Assembly: GCA_937893145.1 (NCBI GenBank)
Contig: CALBJW010000055.1
Coordinates: 1-43,891, forward strand
From: an uncultured Prevotellaceae bacterium
Lineage (GTDB): Bacteria > Bacteroidota > Bacteroidia > Bacteroidales > Bacteroidaceae
Reading direction: 5' to 3'
Length of the DNA stretch: 43,891 bases
Every line of letters begins with the position of its first letter. The first letter of the stretch is position 1. Positions 31,486 to 40,208 of this stretch are shown here, piece by piece. The notes below the pieces were generated by a model. The model saw only the letters and a program-made list of their open reading frames with translations. It was not told the origin of the DNA and did no database searches. Made by a program: the position numbers and the translations under genes.

Positions 31486-34400
31486 TTACTTTTTGAATAC
31501 TTTTTTACCATTGATGATAGTTATGCCTCTGAAACTGCTGCCTGCTCGTACACCTTGGAGAGTGTAAGCTGGTGAGCCGAGAGGAGTAGCAGGCGAAAGG
31601 GTGTTGAGGTCTGCAATGTCGGTTGCTTCTTCTCCGAATATAGCAATCATCTTGACTGCATTAGCGCCCTCAGCATTGAGGTATGCCTTGCCTGCAGGGA
31701 ATACTGAGGCTGAGTAATGGTGGAATGCAGTTTCACCATTTTTAGTAGCCACAACATACACATTACCATCGTTGATGAAGTCATCAACATCAGTTACGCC
31801 AACCATGCAGTTGTCTGCGATTAGTTCTGCCTTCTCATTAGTGGCAATCATTGTGTACGACTCACCTTCCTCACCCTTAAGCACGACACCTTCTCCTGCA
31901 GCAATTATGCCAGACTCAATCTCGTGGAGATATGCGCGTCCATTCTCAACGGTTGCATAGAAAGCAGTAACACCTTCTGGAACGATGGTATTGTATGCTG
32001 ATGCGAATGTTGAGAAACCGCCATTTCCGATAGTGATTTCTGTCTGCTTAGGGAAGCGTACTGCTACATCGTCGTATGCGAAGTATGCAGGCTGTGAGAA
32101 TCCATAACCGTTGTCGCTCGAACCCAAGATGTTGAACCACACTGCTGTAACCTCACCAAGACCTGAGAGATCCCATTTAGTCCAGTCCGTAATGATGTTC
32201 TTTGGTCCATCGCAGAGGTAAATCTCTGCAGTCTTGCCATTATCTGCTGTTGCCACAATCTTCACCCAGTCTTCCTCTCCGATGCTTGCTGTGAGGTCGT
32301 TGCCGTCGAGGTAACAACTGATAGCATAGCAGGTATTGTTGACATACATGTGGTCGATTACGCGTGGTTCACCGTCGGCAAAGTAGAGCATTGGGAGTGC
32401 ATCCTCACCGAGTCCGTAACCCGAATTGTCAGCATAGCCGTAGTGAACGGCAAAGTTATCAGAACCATTGTGTCCTGCGCCCTTCTGTGTGAGTCCGTTT
32501 TCACCCTTCTTATATACGGTAAGTTGAGATTGGTAGTCGCCGTATGTGCCGAAGTCACCCGAACCATAGTTAGAGATAGCATGACCGCCGCTCCAGTAGC
32601 ACCACGAACCATAACCCTCGCTGAGCATGTTAGCGAGGAAGGTGTTGTCGTAGTCCTCCCAGTGGTAAGCCTCGTCTGGGTCATATACGCCCATACCGCT
32701 ATCGCCATAAAGTAATGGACCACCATACTGAGGATCGTCGATGAGTGATGACCAGTCGCTACCGCCAACAAAGTTGTCACCTGCCTTCCAGTCCTTATCC
32801 TCGAAGGTAAGGGTGCGGAGAGTATAGTATGTGTCAGAAGCAGGGAGTTCGTTGTAGTATGCATCGGTAGCCTTGTCATAAACCACTTCCATACCACCAA
32901 GTACTGGATATGGATCGACACCTATTTCCTGTCCCCATGCATCACCGAGGCAATATGCCACTTCGCCCGAAGCCATCTGGTCGGATGTAACGAGTGTACC
33001 CTGGTCGGATGTGAGTTTTGCTTCGGCTGTAGTGTAGCAGTTATTTACATTAGTAGCGGCTTTGCTGCCTGCCCAGATTGCACCTACAGATGCACCAGTT
33101 CCAGTGATTGTTGCTGCATTATAGCAGTTCTCGATAACTGCCATAGCAGCATTATCTCCAGCGAACACGCCGAAGATACCAGCAACATTGTTGCTTCCCT
33201 TGATAGTGCCATGAACAGCACAGTCGCGGATTACGATATTGTCATAGTTGCCGGTGTTGTAACCTACTATACCACCAATGGCAGTCTTGCCTGTAGCATC
33301 AATTGTTCCGTCAAATACGCAACGCTCGATTGTGAACTTCGCGCCATTCGAACATACTAACCAACCGATGATACCACCTGCATTGTTGCCTGTTGTAGTA
33401 ATGTCAAGTTTCGAAGTGATGTCGGAAATTGTACTTGTGTTGGCAAGACGACCGATGAGACCTGCGTAAGTAGTAGTGGTATTGATTTTACCTTCAACTG
33501 TGAAGTTGCGGATAGTCACACCATCGCAATATCCGAAGAGGTTGTTAGAGTATATCTTTGTACCATCGATATTGAGGTCGGAGATTGTGTATCCATTGCC
33601 TTCGAACTTACCCTTGAAACCTGTGTTTCCCGAATTGCCAATAGTAGTCCAAGGCATGTCGGAGAGACTGATGTCATTAACGAGCACAGCATTTGTTGCT
33701 GCCACCTTATTTATATTTACATTGTTAGCCACCCATGCGAGTTCGTAACCGTTACTGATCTTGTAGTAGCCCTCAAGTCCGTGGAGCTTGCCTTCCGCAT
33801 TCGATTCAGCTGTAGTCACAGTCTTTGGTTCGCGGATAGAGATACCATCCCAACCGTTCTTGCTGATAGGCTGGAGTTCAGCTGTAAACTTCTGTACCTC
33901 TGTCTCGTCGCCAGTGATGTCGAATGTGCCACGAACATACTTATAGCCATCTGTCACGATGGTGTAAGTGTATGAACCAGGAATGAGGTAGAACTTGCCA
34001 TCCTCCTTCGCGGCAAACTGTTCGTTCTTGCTGTTTATGAGTGTTATTTCGCTGTCTGCCTTTGGATTGATATCAAATTCTGCGAAGATGTAGTCAGGCG
34101 CAGCAACTTCAAACTCTACATTAGGCAGAGCACCAAAGTATGTCTGGTGTGCAATGGCTGTGAAGTTTGGTGAACGACCAGCTACAGGGTCGATGAATCT
34201 GTGGTTACCGATAGGGTCGCCGTATCCATTAACCTGAATACACGCATCATCCATGATGAAAGGTTCGCCAGGTTCCCACGAAGAAGGAATCTGCATCTTC
34301 ACAAGTTGGGCTGAAGGAGTGCCGCAGAACTGATACTGGTTAGCACCGAGGATGAGTTCTGTGCCGTTAGGTACACCCTTGTATGTCACATAAGCCGACA

Positions 34401-36264
34401 TGTTGTAGATACCCGACATCTTGTTTGCTGGATGATAGAGTCCTGAGTACTGAATCTCCACATTGTCACCAGGGTAGAACTTGCCATCGTCGTGAGTCTT
34501 ATTAGTGATAGTGCGGTCACACTCCTTTGCTGTAAGCACCTGATAGCTCTTGTTACCATCAGTTCCTGCAAGACATACTATCTGGCGACCATGCTTTAAC
34601 AATAAAGTATAAGAGCCGTCAGCATTCTTTGTCACTCCGTTTGTTGAGAAACCATTGTATGATACGGATGTGGTGTTGATAGTAGGATATGCTATCTGAA
34701 TGTCTGCCACACCCTCTGGAGCGAATGTGTAACTGTAACCTTCAGTTCCCTTGAGATAGTAGAACACATCGTGTTCTGCATCTACATACTTTCCTGCATT
34801 CTTCAAAGTGCCTGTGTTGTACTTCTCGTTGATGAACATATTAGCACTGAGCGATGAAGCTGATTCATCAACAGTTACGATGAATGCGCCTGTATTCTCA
34901 GGCCAGAGTGCGCTCCATTCCGAACCATAGTAGAAGTCGCTCTCTGCAATCTTGTATGGGGACTTTTCTGTGCCTGAACCCGAGCGTGCCCACTGGGTGA
35001 GTTTCATGGCATCGTAAGTCACGAGTACTATTGCCGAACCTGCCTTGTTTGCCTTTATCTCTGCCCAAGGTCCAAACTCGTTAGCTTCTTTAGTGATGGT
35101 GATGACATCGTTGCCTGTTGTGCCGTCGAGGTTGAGCACAGTATAATGGTAGTCAGGTTCGATAAAGTAATTGGCAGTAGAACTATTTGTAAGCTGCCAG
35201 TCACGCTGTGCTCCGAGCATCTTGCTTTCGCCTGAGTGCATGGTGAGGTGACCGCGTTCATTCACTGTGAGCAATATGTTAGCAACATTTGCCTTGCTGT
35301 TGAATGTCACATCGCGGTTCATCCACTTGGCATCCTCTGCGAGGTCTTCATTTGTGAAAGTGAGACTTGTGAGACCATCACTTCCTTCTGCCCATACCTT
35401 ACCGTCGAGTTCTGAACCGACATGGAATGGGAATACGCCTGCCTTGGTGCGCTTGCCTTCCTTCCAAAGGCGGTAGTTGTAGGTGTTGCCGTCTGCAAGG
35501 GTGTACTTCCACACATTATTGTTTCCGGCAACAGTCTTGCTTGATGGTTCCACATCTACAAACGACACATAGTGAATAGATCCCGATCCGTTGGTACCGC
35601 CAGGCTTGCGTGTGAGTTTGAAGTTGGTGCCGACAGGGAATGTTGCCGTAAATTCGCCCCCCTTTGGAATGACTGTGTTGCATGTAGCATTAGCAGTCAT
35701 GGTACCGCTGCCGTAAGTGTCCATATAGCCTTCTGCCTTATGCTCATCGCTTGGCACAAGGGTGAAGTTGTATGAACTGCCGTTGAGCGTGAGCATGTAC
35801 TTCGACTGATACTTGTTGCCCGATGTGGCAACATAAGTGTATTCGCTCATTGTGACAGGCACACTCTTGCCCTCACGAGTGCGACAGCTCACATCCGTTG
35901 TGGTCCAGTCGCTTCCGTAAGCCCATCCAGTCTTGGTGTCGGCATAGAAGTTCTGGCATGTGGCTGTCACGACAAACAGCATAAACTCCTGCTGAGCGGT
36001 GTCAGTCACTTCAAGTTCGATGGTTCCGTAGTCCTTTGCATGGGCATCGGAATCCCATCCTGTAAGCACATAAGTGCCTGGATTCACATCGAAGGTGTAT
36101 GTATAGCTTGTAGGAGTACCTACAGCAACCTCAGCCTTCGAATTTTTCTCGACGAGTGTCATGACCTTCGAGGTGGCGTTCATCTTTACCGTCACCTCTA
36201 CAGCCAATGCACTCTGAATACTGCACACTACCATGAGTGCCAGCATGGAAAAATACTTTTTCAT
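31486..36264 (-). CDS. 1592-aa T9SS surface protein, GLUG-like and DUF4465-like parts
   Basis: A very large exported protein (signal peptide ending SALA). Parts in order: N-terminal beta modules (about 20-700) including 'GSGTEKSPYKIAESDFYYG'; a carboxypeptidase-regulatory-like Ig module ('EITLINSKNEQFAAKEDGKFYLIPGSYTYTI', about 740-800); GLUG-like repeats at about 880-1090 ('NNLFGYC', 'YAGLIGRL', 'NAGGIIGWL', 'AIGGIVGYN', 'NVAGIFGVF'); a DUF4465-like domain at about 1145-1405 ('LTFEDKDW', 'YGSWCYWSGGHAISNY', 'YVNNTCYAI', 'WDLSGLGEVTAVWFNILGSSDNGYGFSQPAYFAYDDV'); an 'NGGFSTFASAYNTIVPEGV' module; and a CTD (YTLQGVRAGSSFRGITIINGKKVFKK). DUF4465 proteins recur in cobalamin-regulated loci of Bacteroidetes as I recall. 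Its operon position behind btuB suggests a role in corrinoid binding. Confidence 0.87.
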   Translation of the reverse strand: MKKYFSMLALMVVCSIQSALAVEVTVKMNATSKVMTLVEKNSKAEVAVGTPTSYTYTFDVNPGTYVLTGWDSDAHAKDYGTIELEVTDTAQQEFMLFVVTATCQNFYADTKTGWAYGSDWTTTDVSCRTREGKSVPVTMSEYTYVATSGNKYQSKYMLTLNGSSYNFTLVPSDEHKAEGYMDTYGSGTMTANATCNTVIPKGGEFTATFPVGTNFKLTRKPGGTNGSGSIHYVSFVDVEPSSKTVAGNNNVWKYTLADGNTYNYRLWKEGKRTKAGVFPFHVGSELDGKVWAEGSDGLTSLTFTNEDLAEDAKWMNRDVTFNSKANVANILLTVNERGHLTMHSGESKMLGAQRDWQLTNSSTANYFIEPDYHYTVLNLDGTTGNDVITITKEANEFGPWAEIKANKAGSAIVLVTYDAMKLTQWARSGSGTEKSPYKIAESDFYYGSEWSALWPENTGAFIVTVDESASSLSANMFINEKYNTGTLKNAGKYVDAEHDVFYYLKGTEGYSYTFAPEGVADIQIAYPTINTTSVSYNGFSTNGVTKNADGSYTLLLKHGRQIVCLAGTDGNKSYQVLTAKECDRTITNKTHDDGKFYPGDNVEIQYSGLYHPANKMSGIYNMSAYVTYKGVPNGTELILGANQYQFCGTPSAQLVKMQIPSSWEPGEPFIMDDACIQVNGYGDPIGNHRFIDPVAGRSPNFTAIAHQTYFGALPNVEFEVAAPDYIFAEFDINPKADSEITLINSKNEQFAAKEDGKFYLIPGSYTYTIVTDGYKYVRGTFDITGDETEVQKFTAELQPISKNGWDGISIREPKTVTTAESNAEGKLHGLEGYYKISNGYELAWVANNVNINKVAATNAVLVNDISLSDMPWTTIGNSGNTGFKGKFEGNGYTISDLNIDGTKIYSNNLFGYCDGVTIRNFTVEGKINTTTTYAGLIGRLANTSTISDITSKLDITTTGNNAGGIIGWLVCSNGAKFTIERCVFDGTIDATGKTAIGGIVGYNTGNYDNIVIRDCAVHGTIKGSNNVAGIFGVFAGDNAAMAVIENCYNAATITGTGASVGAIWAGSKAATNVNNCYTTAEAKLTSDQGTLVTSDQMASGEVAYCLGDAWGQEIGVDPYPVLGGMEVVYDKATDAYYNELPASDTYYTLRTLTFEDKDWKAGDNFVGGSDWSSLIDDPQYGGPLLYGDSGMGVYDPDEAYHWEDYDNTFLANMLSEGYGSWCYWSGGHAISNYGSGDFGTYGDYQSQLTVYKKGENGLTQKGAGHNGSDNFAVHYGYADNSGYGLGEDALPMLYFADGEPRVIDHMYVNNTCYAISCYLDGNDLTASIGEEDWVKIVATADNGKTAEIYLCDGPKNIITDWTKWDLSGLGEVTAVWFNILGSSDNGYGFSQPAYFAYDDVAVRFPKQTEITIGNGGFSTFASAYNTIVPEGVTAFYATVENGRAYLHEIESGIIAAGEGVVLKGEEGESYTMIATNEKAELIADNCMVGVTDVDDFINDGNVYVVATKNGETAFHHYSASVFPAGKAYLNAEGANAVKMIAIFGEEATDIADLNTLSPATPLGSPAYTLQGVRAGSSFRGITIINGKKVFKK

Positions 36265-36291
36265 TGACTTTTTTTTTTGTTAGTTAGTTGA

Positions 36292-37563
36292 TTATTTCAT
36301 TATGAATTTCACACCATTCTGTATGTAGAGTCCACCACGAACAGGGTTTTCCACCTTCCTACCTGTAAGGTCATAAACGCTGAAGTCCATATTCGCAGGC
36401 TTTGCCACTTCCTCAATACCTGTATTAAATTCCCCATTTGGAGGCAGAGCAAGGAAATGCGCCGTATTGATATACACCTTGTTCTTACATAGGAAATTGC
36501 CATCTGGGTCCCACTGGTACAATTGTCCTGCTGAGGCAAATGATGCTGCATCCGTAGCATAGATATAGCCTGTGTACGGATTGACATATATGCCGTATGG
36601 CATAGCCATAGTCTGAATGTCCTCCATGACTGTGCCCGGAAGTCCTTCCTCAACTCCTGAAATGCCTTTCGAACGCATCACTTCCTCTGGGTCTATTGTG
36701 ACATAGTTAAATGTATATTCACCAGTATAATAACTGTAGCGCGAACCGATAGCATAGAATTTTCCATCTATTGCTGTAGTGTTGTAGGTTGCAGCATATT
36801 CGAGGTCCTGACAACAAGGTGTCTCACCCTTTAGAGCCTTCTCACAGTCAAATATCACTGAGGCTGCCATCACATCGTAGTAGTCGCCAGGCGAATTGAT
36901 GCACAGATACTTGCCACTCTGTGACATCTTTCCGTAGAGATTGATATGTCCAGTATCAACCTCCTTCACCACCTTCATAGTCTCAGCATCGATGATGCTC
37001 ACGGTTGTCTCATACTCATGAGGTTCCTGGAAAGCATAACCGCCCGTATTAGCCACAAACAGATGTCCCTTGTACAGAGCTATGCCCTCAGGTTCGTAGC
37101 CAACCTCCACAGCACTCACAACCTGGAATGTACTGATGTCAATCTTTGCCACATAACCCTTTTCAAAGTACATCATGCCATCTACCGTGCCACACTCATG
37201 ACCGTACGACGAGACATATACATACTTGCCGTCCGAAACCAGTTTGCGGTTGTTTGGCACTTCTTCTGTAGCTGCTACTGCTACACCCTCGGGAGTGATG
37301 AACTGGATAATGTTACTCCAGTTTACGGCTATGGCAATAAGGTTGTCATTCACCTGAATGATGTCGTTAGGGGTGTCGCCCAACTTGTAGCCGTTCACCT
37401 CACGAAACCATTCGTTCGACACGATGGCACCATCCTCGAAGTATGTCACCCTGCCATTGTCAGCCTGCCAGTTGCCCTCATTGAGCAGGATGATTTTCTC
37501 CTGAGCTCGCACACAGAGCAGCGCGACGAGGGCAAGGAGAGTGGTTAAGAAAATCCTTTTCAT
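36292..37563 (-). CDS. DUF5074/YncE-type beta-propeller, BtuG-like, with T9SS tail
   Basis: A 423-aa exported protein (signal peptide ending VRAQ) with seven-bladed propeller character: 'ILLNEGNWQADNGRVTYF', 'GDTPNDIIQVNDNLIAIAVN', 'GYEPEGIALYKGHLFVANTGG', 'VSIIDAETMKVVKEVDTG', 'PYGIYVNPYTGYIYATDA', 'GQLYQWDPDGNFL'. This is the DUF5074/YncE family that includes BtuG, the surface protein that captures B12 and hands it to BtuB. Unlike BtuG it has no lipobox; instead it ends with a T9SS CTD (FSVYDLTGRKVENPVRGGLYIQNGVKFIMK). It lies 16 bp downstream of the btuB-like gene under the same riboswitch. The B12 role is an inference from family and context. Confidence 0.85.
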   Translation of the reverse strand: MKRIFLTTLLALVALLCVRAQEKIILLNEGNWQADNGRVTYFEDGAIVSNEWFREVNGYKLGDTPNDIIQVNDNLIAIAVNWSNIIQFITPEGVAVAATEEVPNNRKLVSDGKYVYVSSYGHECGTVDGMMYFEKGYVAKIDISTFQVVSAVEVGYEPEGIALYKGHLFVANTGGYAFQEPHEYETTVSIIDAETMKVVKEVDTGHINLYGKMSQSGKYLCINSPGDYYDVMAASVIFDCEKALKGETPCCQDLEYAATYNTTAIDGKFYAIGSRYSYYTGEYTFNYVTIDPEEVMRSKGISGVEEGLPGTVMEDIQTMAMPYGIYVNPYTGYIYATDAASFASAGQLYQWDPDGNFLCKNKVYINTAHFLALPPNGEFNTGIEEVAKPANMDFSVYDLTGRKVENPVRGGLYIQNGVKFIMK

Positions 37564-37579
37564 CTTTTTATATTATGTG

Positions 37580-39568
37580 TTACAACGAAAAACTTACAGT
37601 CACCTTCCATGTGCGTCCTGGCATAGGATAGCGGGGAATGTGCTCGTACTGCACATCAAGTAAGTCGTTGACCTCAAGTGTCACACCATAGTGGTGCCAC
37701 GAGGCAGAGAGTTTCACATCGATATTGTTGTAGGGAGCAAGTACATCCCTCGCATCAGCATACGACCACATCCTCTCCCCCACATGGAGGTCAGACACCG
37801 TGAGCGTATAGGTTCGCCACCCCACGATGCCAGTGATGCCGTAGGAAAGTGTAGGCGAGTAGCATATCGGTTTGTTGTATGTATCCTCATCATCTGGGTC
37901 GGTACGGTTGAGGTCTCTCTGCAGAGTGAGCGATGTGAGCAGCGATGCGTGCCATCCGCAACTTGCCGAATAGCGAGCGGAAGCCGTAGCATTCAATCCC
38001 CGACAGAAGGTCTCGCCATAGTTCATCATCGACCATGTATAGGTACCTTTAAGTGGCAGGCACACTATGCGGTTTTCGATGCGGTTCTGATACACATCGG
38101 CTTGGATGGATGCCTGCCAATGCTTAGAGTGGAGATGATATTCAGCACCGAGGTTCAACTGCTTGGTGTATTCTGGCTTCAGGTTGCGATTGCCCACTTG
38201 GGTGTAATACAGGTCATTAAGTGTAGGAGCACGGAATATCTTCTTGTACCACGCCCTCAGTGTCACACCACATAGCGTATAGCCCAACGACACGGAAGGG
38301 GTGAACCGCTGCAAGGGGTCGGCTGCTCCTACATGGAGCTCGGTGTGGTCCTTGTAGTGCTGATACAGCATTGAGGCTGCAAACTGTATGTCGCGCCAGT
38401 TTGCCTGCACTGCCACCACTGCCTTCTGGTCCATGCGGCGCACAGGGCAGAACTTCTTCAGGTCGGCATCCAACCACGACATACGAGCATCATAACCTGT
38501 ATTGACCGACAGCCACTCCCACGGCATGAAGCAGTAGGCGAGGGAGGCGTATGCATCGTTCTGGTAGTAGTGGTTATTCACCTTTGCCGTGTTTTGATTC
38601 TCAGGATAGTCGCTACAGTAGCGCAGGTATTCATTGGAGTATTTAGTGTTGAACTTCACACGATGGTGTCCGTCGAAATCCTTTTGGTACGATGCCTGCA
38701 CAAAGAGGTCACGGTCCCATTCGCGTCCTATGTTGGTATATTTGTCCGACAGGCGGCGCACAATGCCACCAGGACATCCTCGCTCCGAGTCATAGTAGTA
38801 TAAGTGGGAGGAAAAACCTTCCTTGAACAATGCTCCCTCCACTCTGCCATACCGTATGTCGGAATTGGTGCGCTTGCCTATAGTGTCTTCATACTGCGAG
38901 TGGTAGCGGAACGGATAGTCGCCCCTTGAGTTCAGGTATTCTCCATCCAAGAATCCACTCCATCCCTTGTGGCAGAACTGCACATTTGCCTTGCCCATAT
39001 AGGTGTGGAACGATTTCCACCTGCCCATCACGGTGAGCGAGTCCTTCACTGGACGGCGAGTGCGCAGATACACCGTGGCTCCAGAGGCGTATTCCGATGC
39101 CGACTGGCAGTTGTCCAGTTTGTTGGCATTGTAGAGCGATACGGACTCCAGTGTGCTGAGCGAGTATTTGCCTAAATCCACCGTACCGTTCTGTGCATTA
39201 GTGATGCGAATACCATCAATATACACTCCCACATGCTGAGCGCCGAGCGAGCGTACATTGATGGTTTTCAGTCCACCAAGACCACCATAGTCCTTAATCT
39301 GCACACCAGCAAAATATTTAAGCGCATCAGCAATGGAAGTGGTGGAGAGTGACTGCAGTTCTACGCCCGACAAGGTCTGGACCGTAGCGAGCGGACGACT
39401 GCCAAACACCTCCACTTCCCCAATAGAATGTAAACTGTCAGCATAAAAGGATTTTGAAGCGTTCGCATTGCCTTCGGTCTGGGCAAACGAACAATGGGTA
39501 CTTACAAGGAATGCAAGTACCAGCAGTAAAAGATTACGACCGATATTAAACTTTTTCATATCATCCAT
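37580..39568 (-). CDS. btuB: BtuB-like TonB-dependent cobalamin receptor
   Basis: An outer-membrane TonB-dependent receptor of 662 aa (659 if the second ATG at 39557-39559 is used). After the signal peptide (ending CSFAQ) is the plug: 'IGEVEVFGSRP' (TonB-box-like region), 'ADALKYFAGVQIKDYGGLGGLKTINVRSLGAQHVGVYIDG', and 'GTVDLGKYSLSTLESVSLYN'. The rest is a 22-strand-type barrel with 'YKKIFRAPTLNDLYYTQVGNRNLKPEYTKQLNLG' and ends in aromatic 'VTVSFSL'. It has no N-terminal carboxypeptidase-like extension, so it is not a SusC type. A cobalamin riboswitch lies directly upstream, which identifies the substrate as a corrinoid. It is followed by the propeller gene 16 bp away. Confidence 0.92.
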   Translation of the reverse strand: MDDMKKFNIGRNLLLLVLAFLVSTHCSFAQTEGNANASKSFYADSLHSIGEVEVFGSRPLATVQTLSGVELQSLSTTSIADALKYFAGVQIKDYGGLGGLKTINVRSLGAQHVGVYIDGIRITNAQNGTVDLGKYSLSTLESVSLYNANKLDNCQSASEYASGATVYLRTRRPVKDSLTVMGRWKSFHTYMGKANVQFCHKGWSGFLDGEYLNSRGDYPFRYHSQYEDTIGKRTNSDIRYGRVEGALFKEGFSSHLYYYDSERGCPGGIVRRLSDKYTNIGREWDRDLFVQASYQKDFDGHHRVKFNTKYSNEYLRYCSDYPENQNTAKVNNHYYQNDAYASLAYCFMPWEWLSVNTGYDARMSWLDADLKKFCPVRRMDQKAVVAVQANWRDIQFAASMLYQHYKDHTELHVGAADPLQRFTPSVSLGYTLCGVTLRAWYKKIFRAPTLNDLYYTQVGNRNLKPEYTKQLNLGAEYHLHSKHWQASIQADVYQNRIENRIVCLPLKGTYTWSMMNYGETFCRGLNATASARYSASCGWHASLLTSLTLQRDLNRTDPDDEDTYNKPICYSPTLSYGITGIVGWRTYTLTVSDLHVGERMWSYADARDVLAPYNNIDVKLSASWHHYGVTLEVNDLLDVQYEHIPRYPMPGRTWKVTVSFSL

Positions 39569-39607
39569 AGCGCCTAACCCACGAGCGCAGTCCTACAGAT
39601 ATAGAAG

Positions 39608-39800
39608 TAAAGGCAGGTATTCTGACTTGTTCCCCATGCACCGCCTTCCCAGAGCCATCGCGTAGAAATATGCTCCAGTGGCACGATTGGTGCAGGTAGA
39701 AGATGGAACTTACAGCAGCGGGACTGTCCAGGATTCTCACCTGATTCCCTTTTAAGCCATTGCCTCATGCTCTCTCATGGAGTGAGACAAAAGCACCAAA
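39608..39800 (-). promoter_or_regulatory. Cobalamin (B12) riboswitch
   Basis: The minus strand of the btuB leader carries the conserved parts of the cobalamin riboswitch in order. First comes a core block at 39709-39749 (GGGAATCAGG, then GAGAATCCTGGACAG, then TCCCGCTGCTGTAAG). Then GCCACTG at 39676-39682, GGGAAGGCGG at about 39641-39651, and the B12 box AGTCAGAATACCTGCC at 39612-39627. The stem pairs CAGG/CCTG in the core are intact. It ends about 40 nt before the btuB start, where it can control initiation or termination. Riboswitches of this class turn their operon off when B12 is abundant. Exact ends are uncertain by about 10-15 nt. Confidence 0.95.
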
Positions 39801-39826
39801 ACTTCTTGTTTTACATTTTCGTGTCG

Positions 39827-39858
39827 CAAAGTAAGCAATTATTTTTCACATGAGCAAA
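39827..39858 (-). promoter_or_regulatory. Promoter of the B12 riboswitch operon
   Basis: Minus-strand TTTG (39855-39858) and TTACTTTG (39827-39834) are separated by 20 bp, close to the Bacteroidetes -33 TTTG / -7 TAnnTTTG pattern (one mismatch in the -7). The riboswitch begins about 25 bp downstream. Confidence 0.55.
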
Positions 39859-39876
39859 CGTATAACAGAATTTTTT

Positions 39877-39996
39877 TTCTCTCCAAACATCCCCCCATTC
39901 CACCCAAACACCCCTCAAACCCTTTGTACATAAGGGATAGAAGAAGGTAGAATGTTTGTGCAACATTCTACCAACACTCTACCAACATTCTACCAA
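39877..39996. repeat. Dispersed 120-bp repeat, copy 1
   Basis: About 93% identical to 41961-42079 in the same orientation. It contains CCCTTTGTACATAAGGG, a perfect hairpin GTAGAATGTT-tgtgc-AACATTCTAC (39947-39971) and three tandem 11-bp units CAACATTCTAC (39961 onwards). The rest of the 350-bp gap from 39859 to 40208 is AT-rich with no convincing gene: an 84-codon frame at 39979-40233 overlaps both this repeat and the ATPase gene and is not called. Confidence 0.85.
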
Positions 39997-40208
39997 ATAG
40001 AATGGAGAAAGCAAAAATAAAAAACAGCCAAATTTTGTTTTCAAATTTTCTATAACGTCTTGTTCTACTCCCATCTCTTTTAGGTCCTCATCTGCTACAA
40101 TAATTGACGAAGTGAGAAAAATAGCAGAGATATTGAATGCGAAAAGGTAACTTAACCGTTTCATACCTCGGTTTATTGTATGAAACGATCCTTTATAGTT
40201 TATTTGCC

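Noticed and set aside
39961..39995. Triple 11-bp repeat as a possible CRISPR-like array
   Set aside because: The units are contiguous without spacers, far too short, and there are no cas genes.
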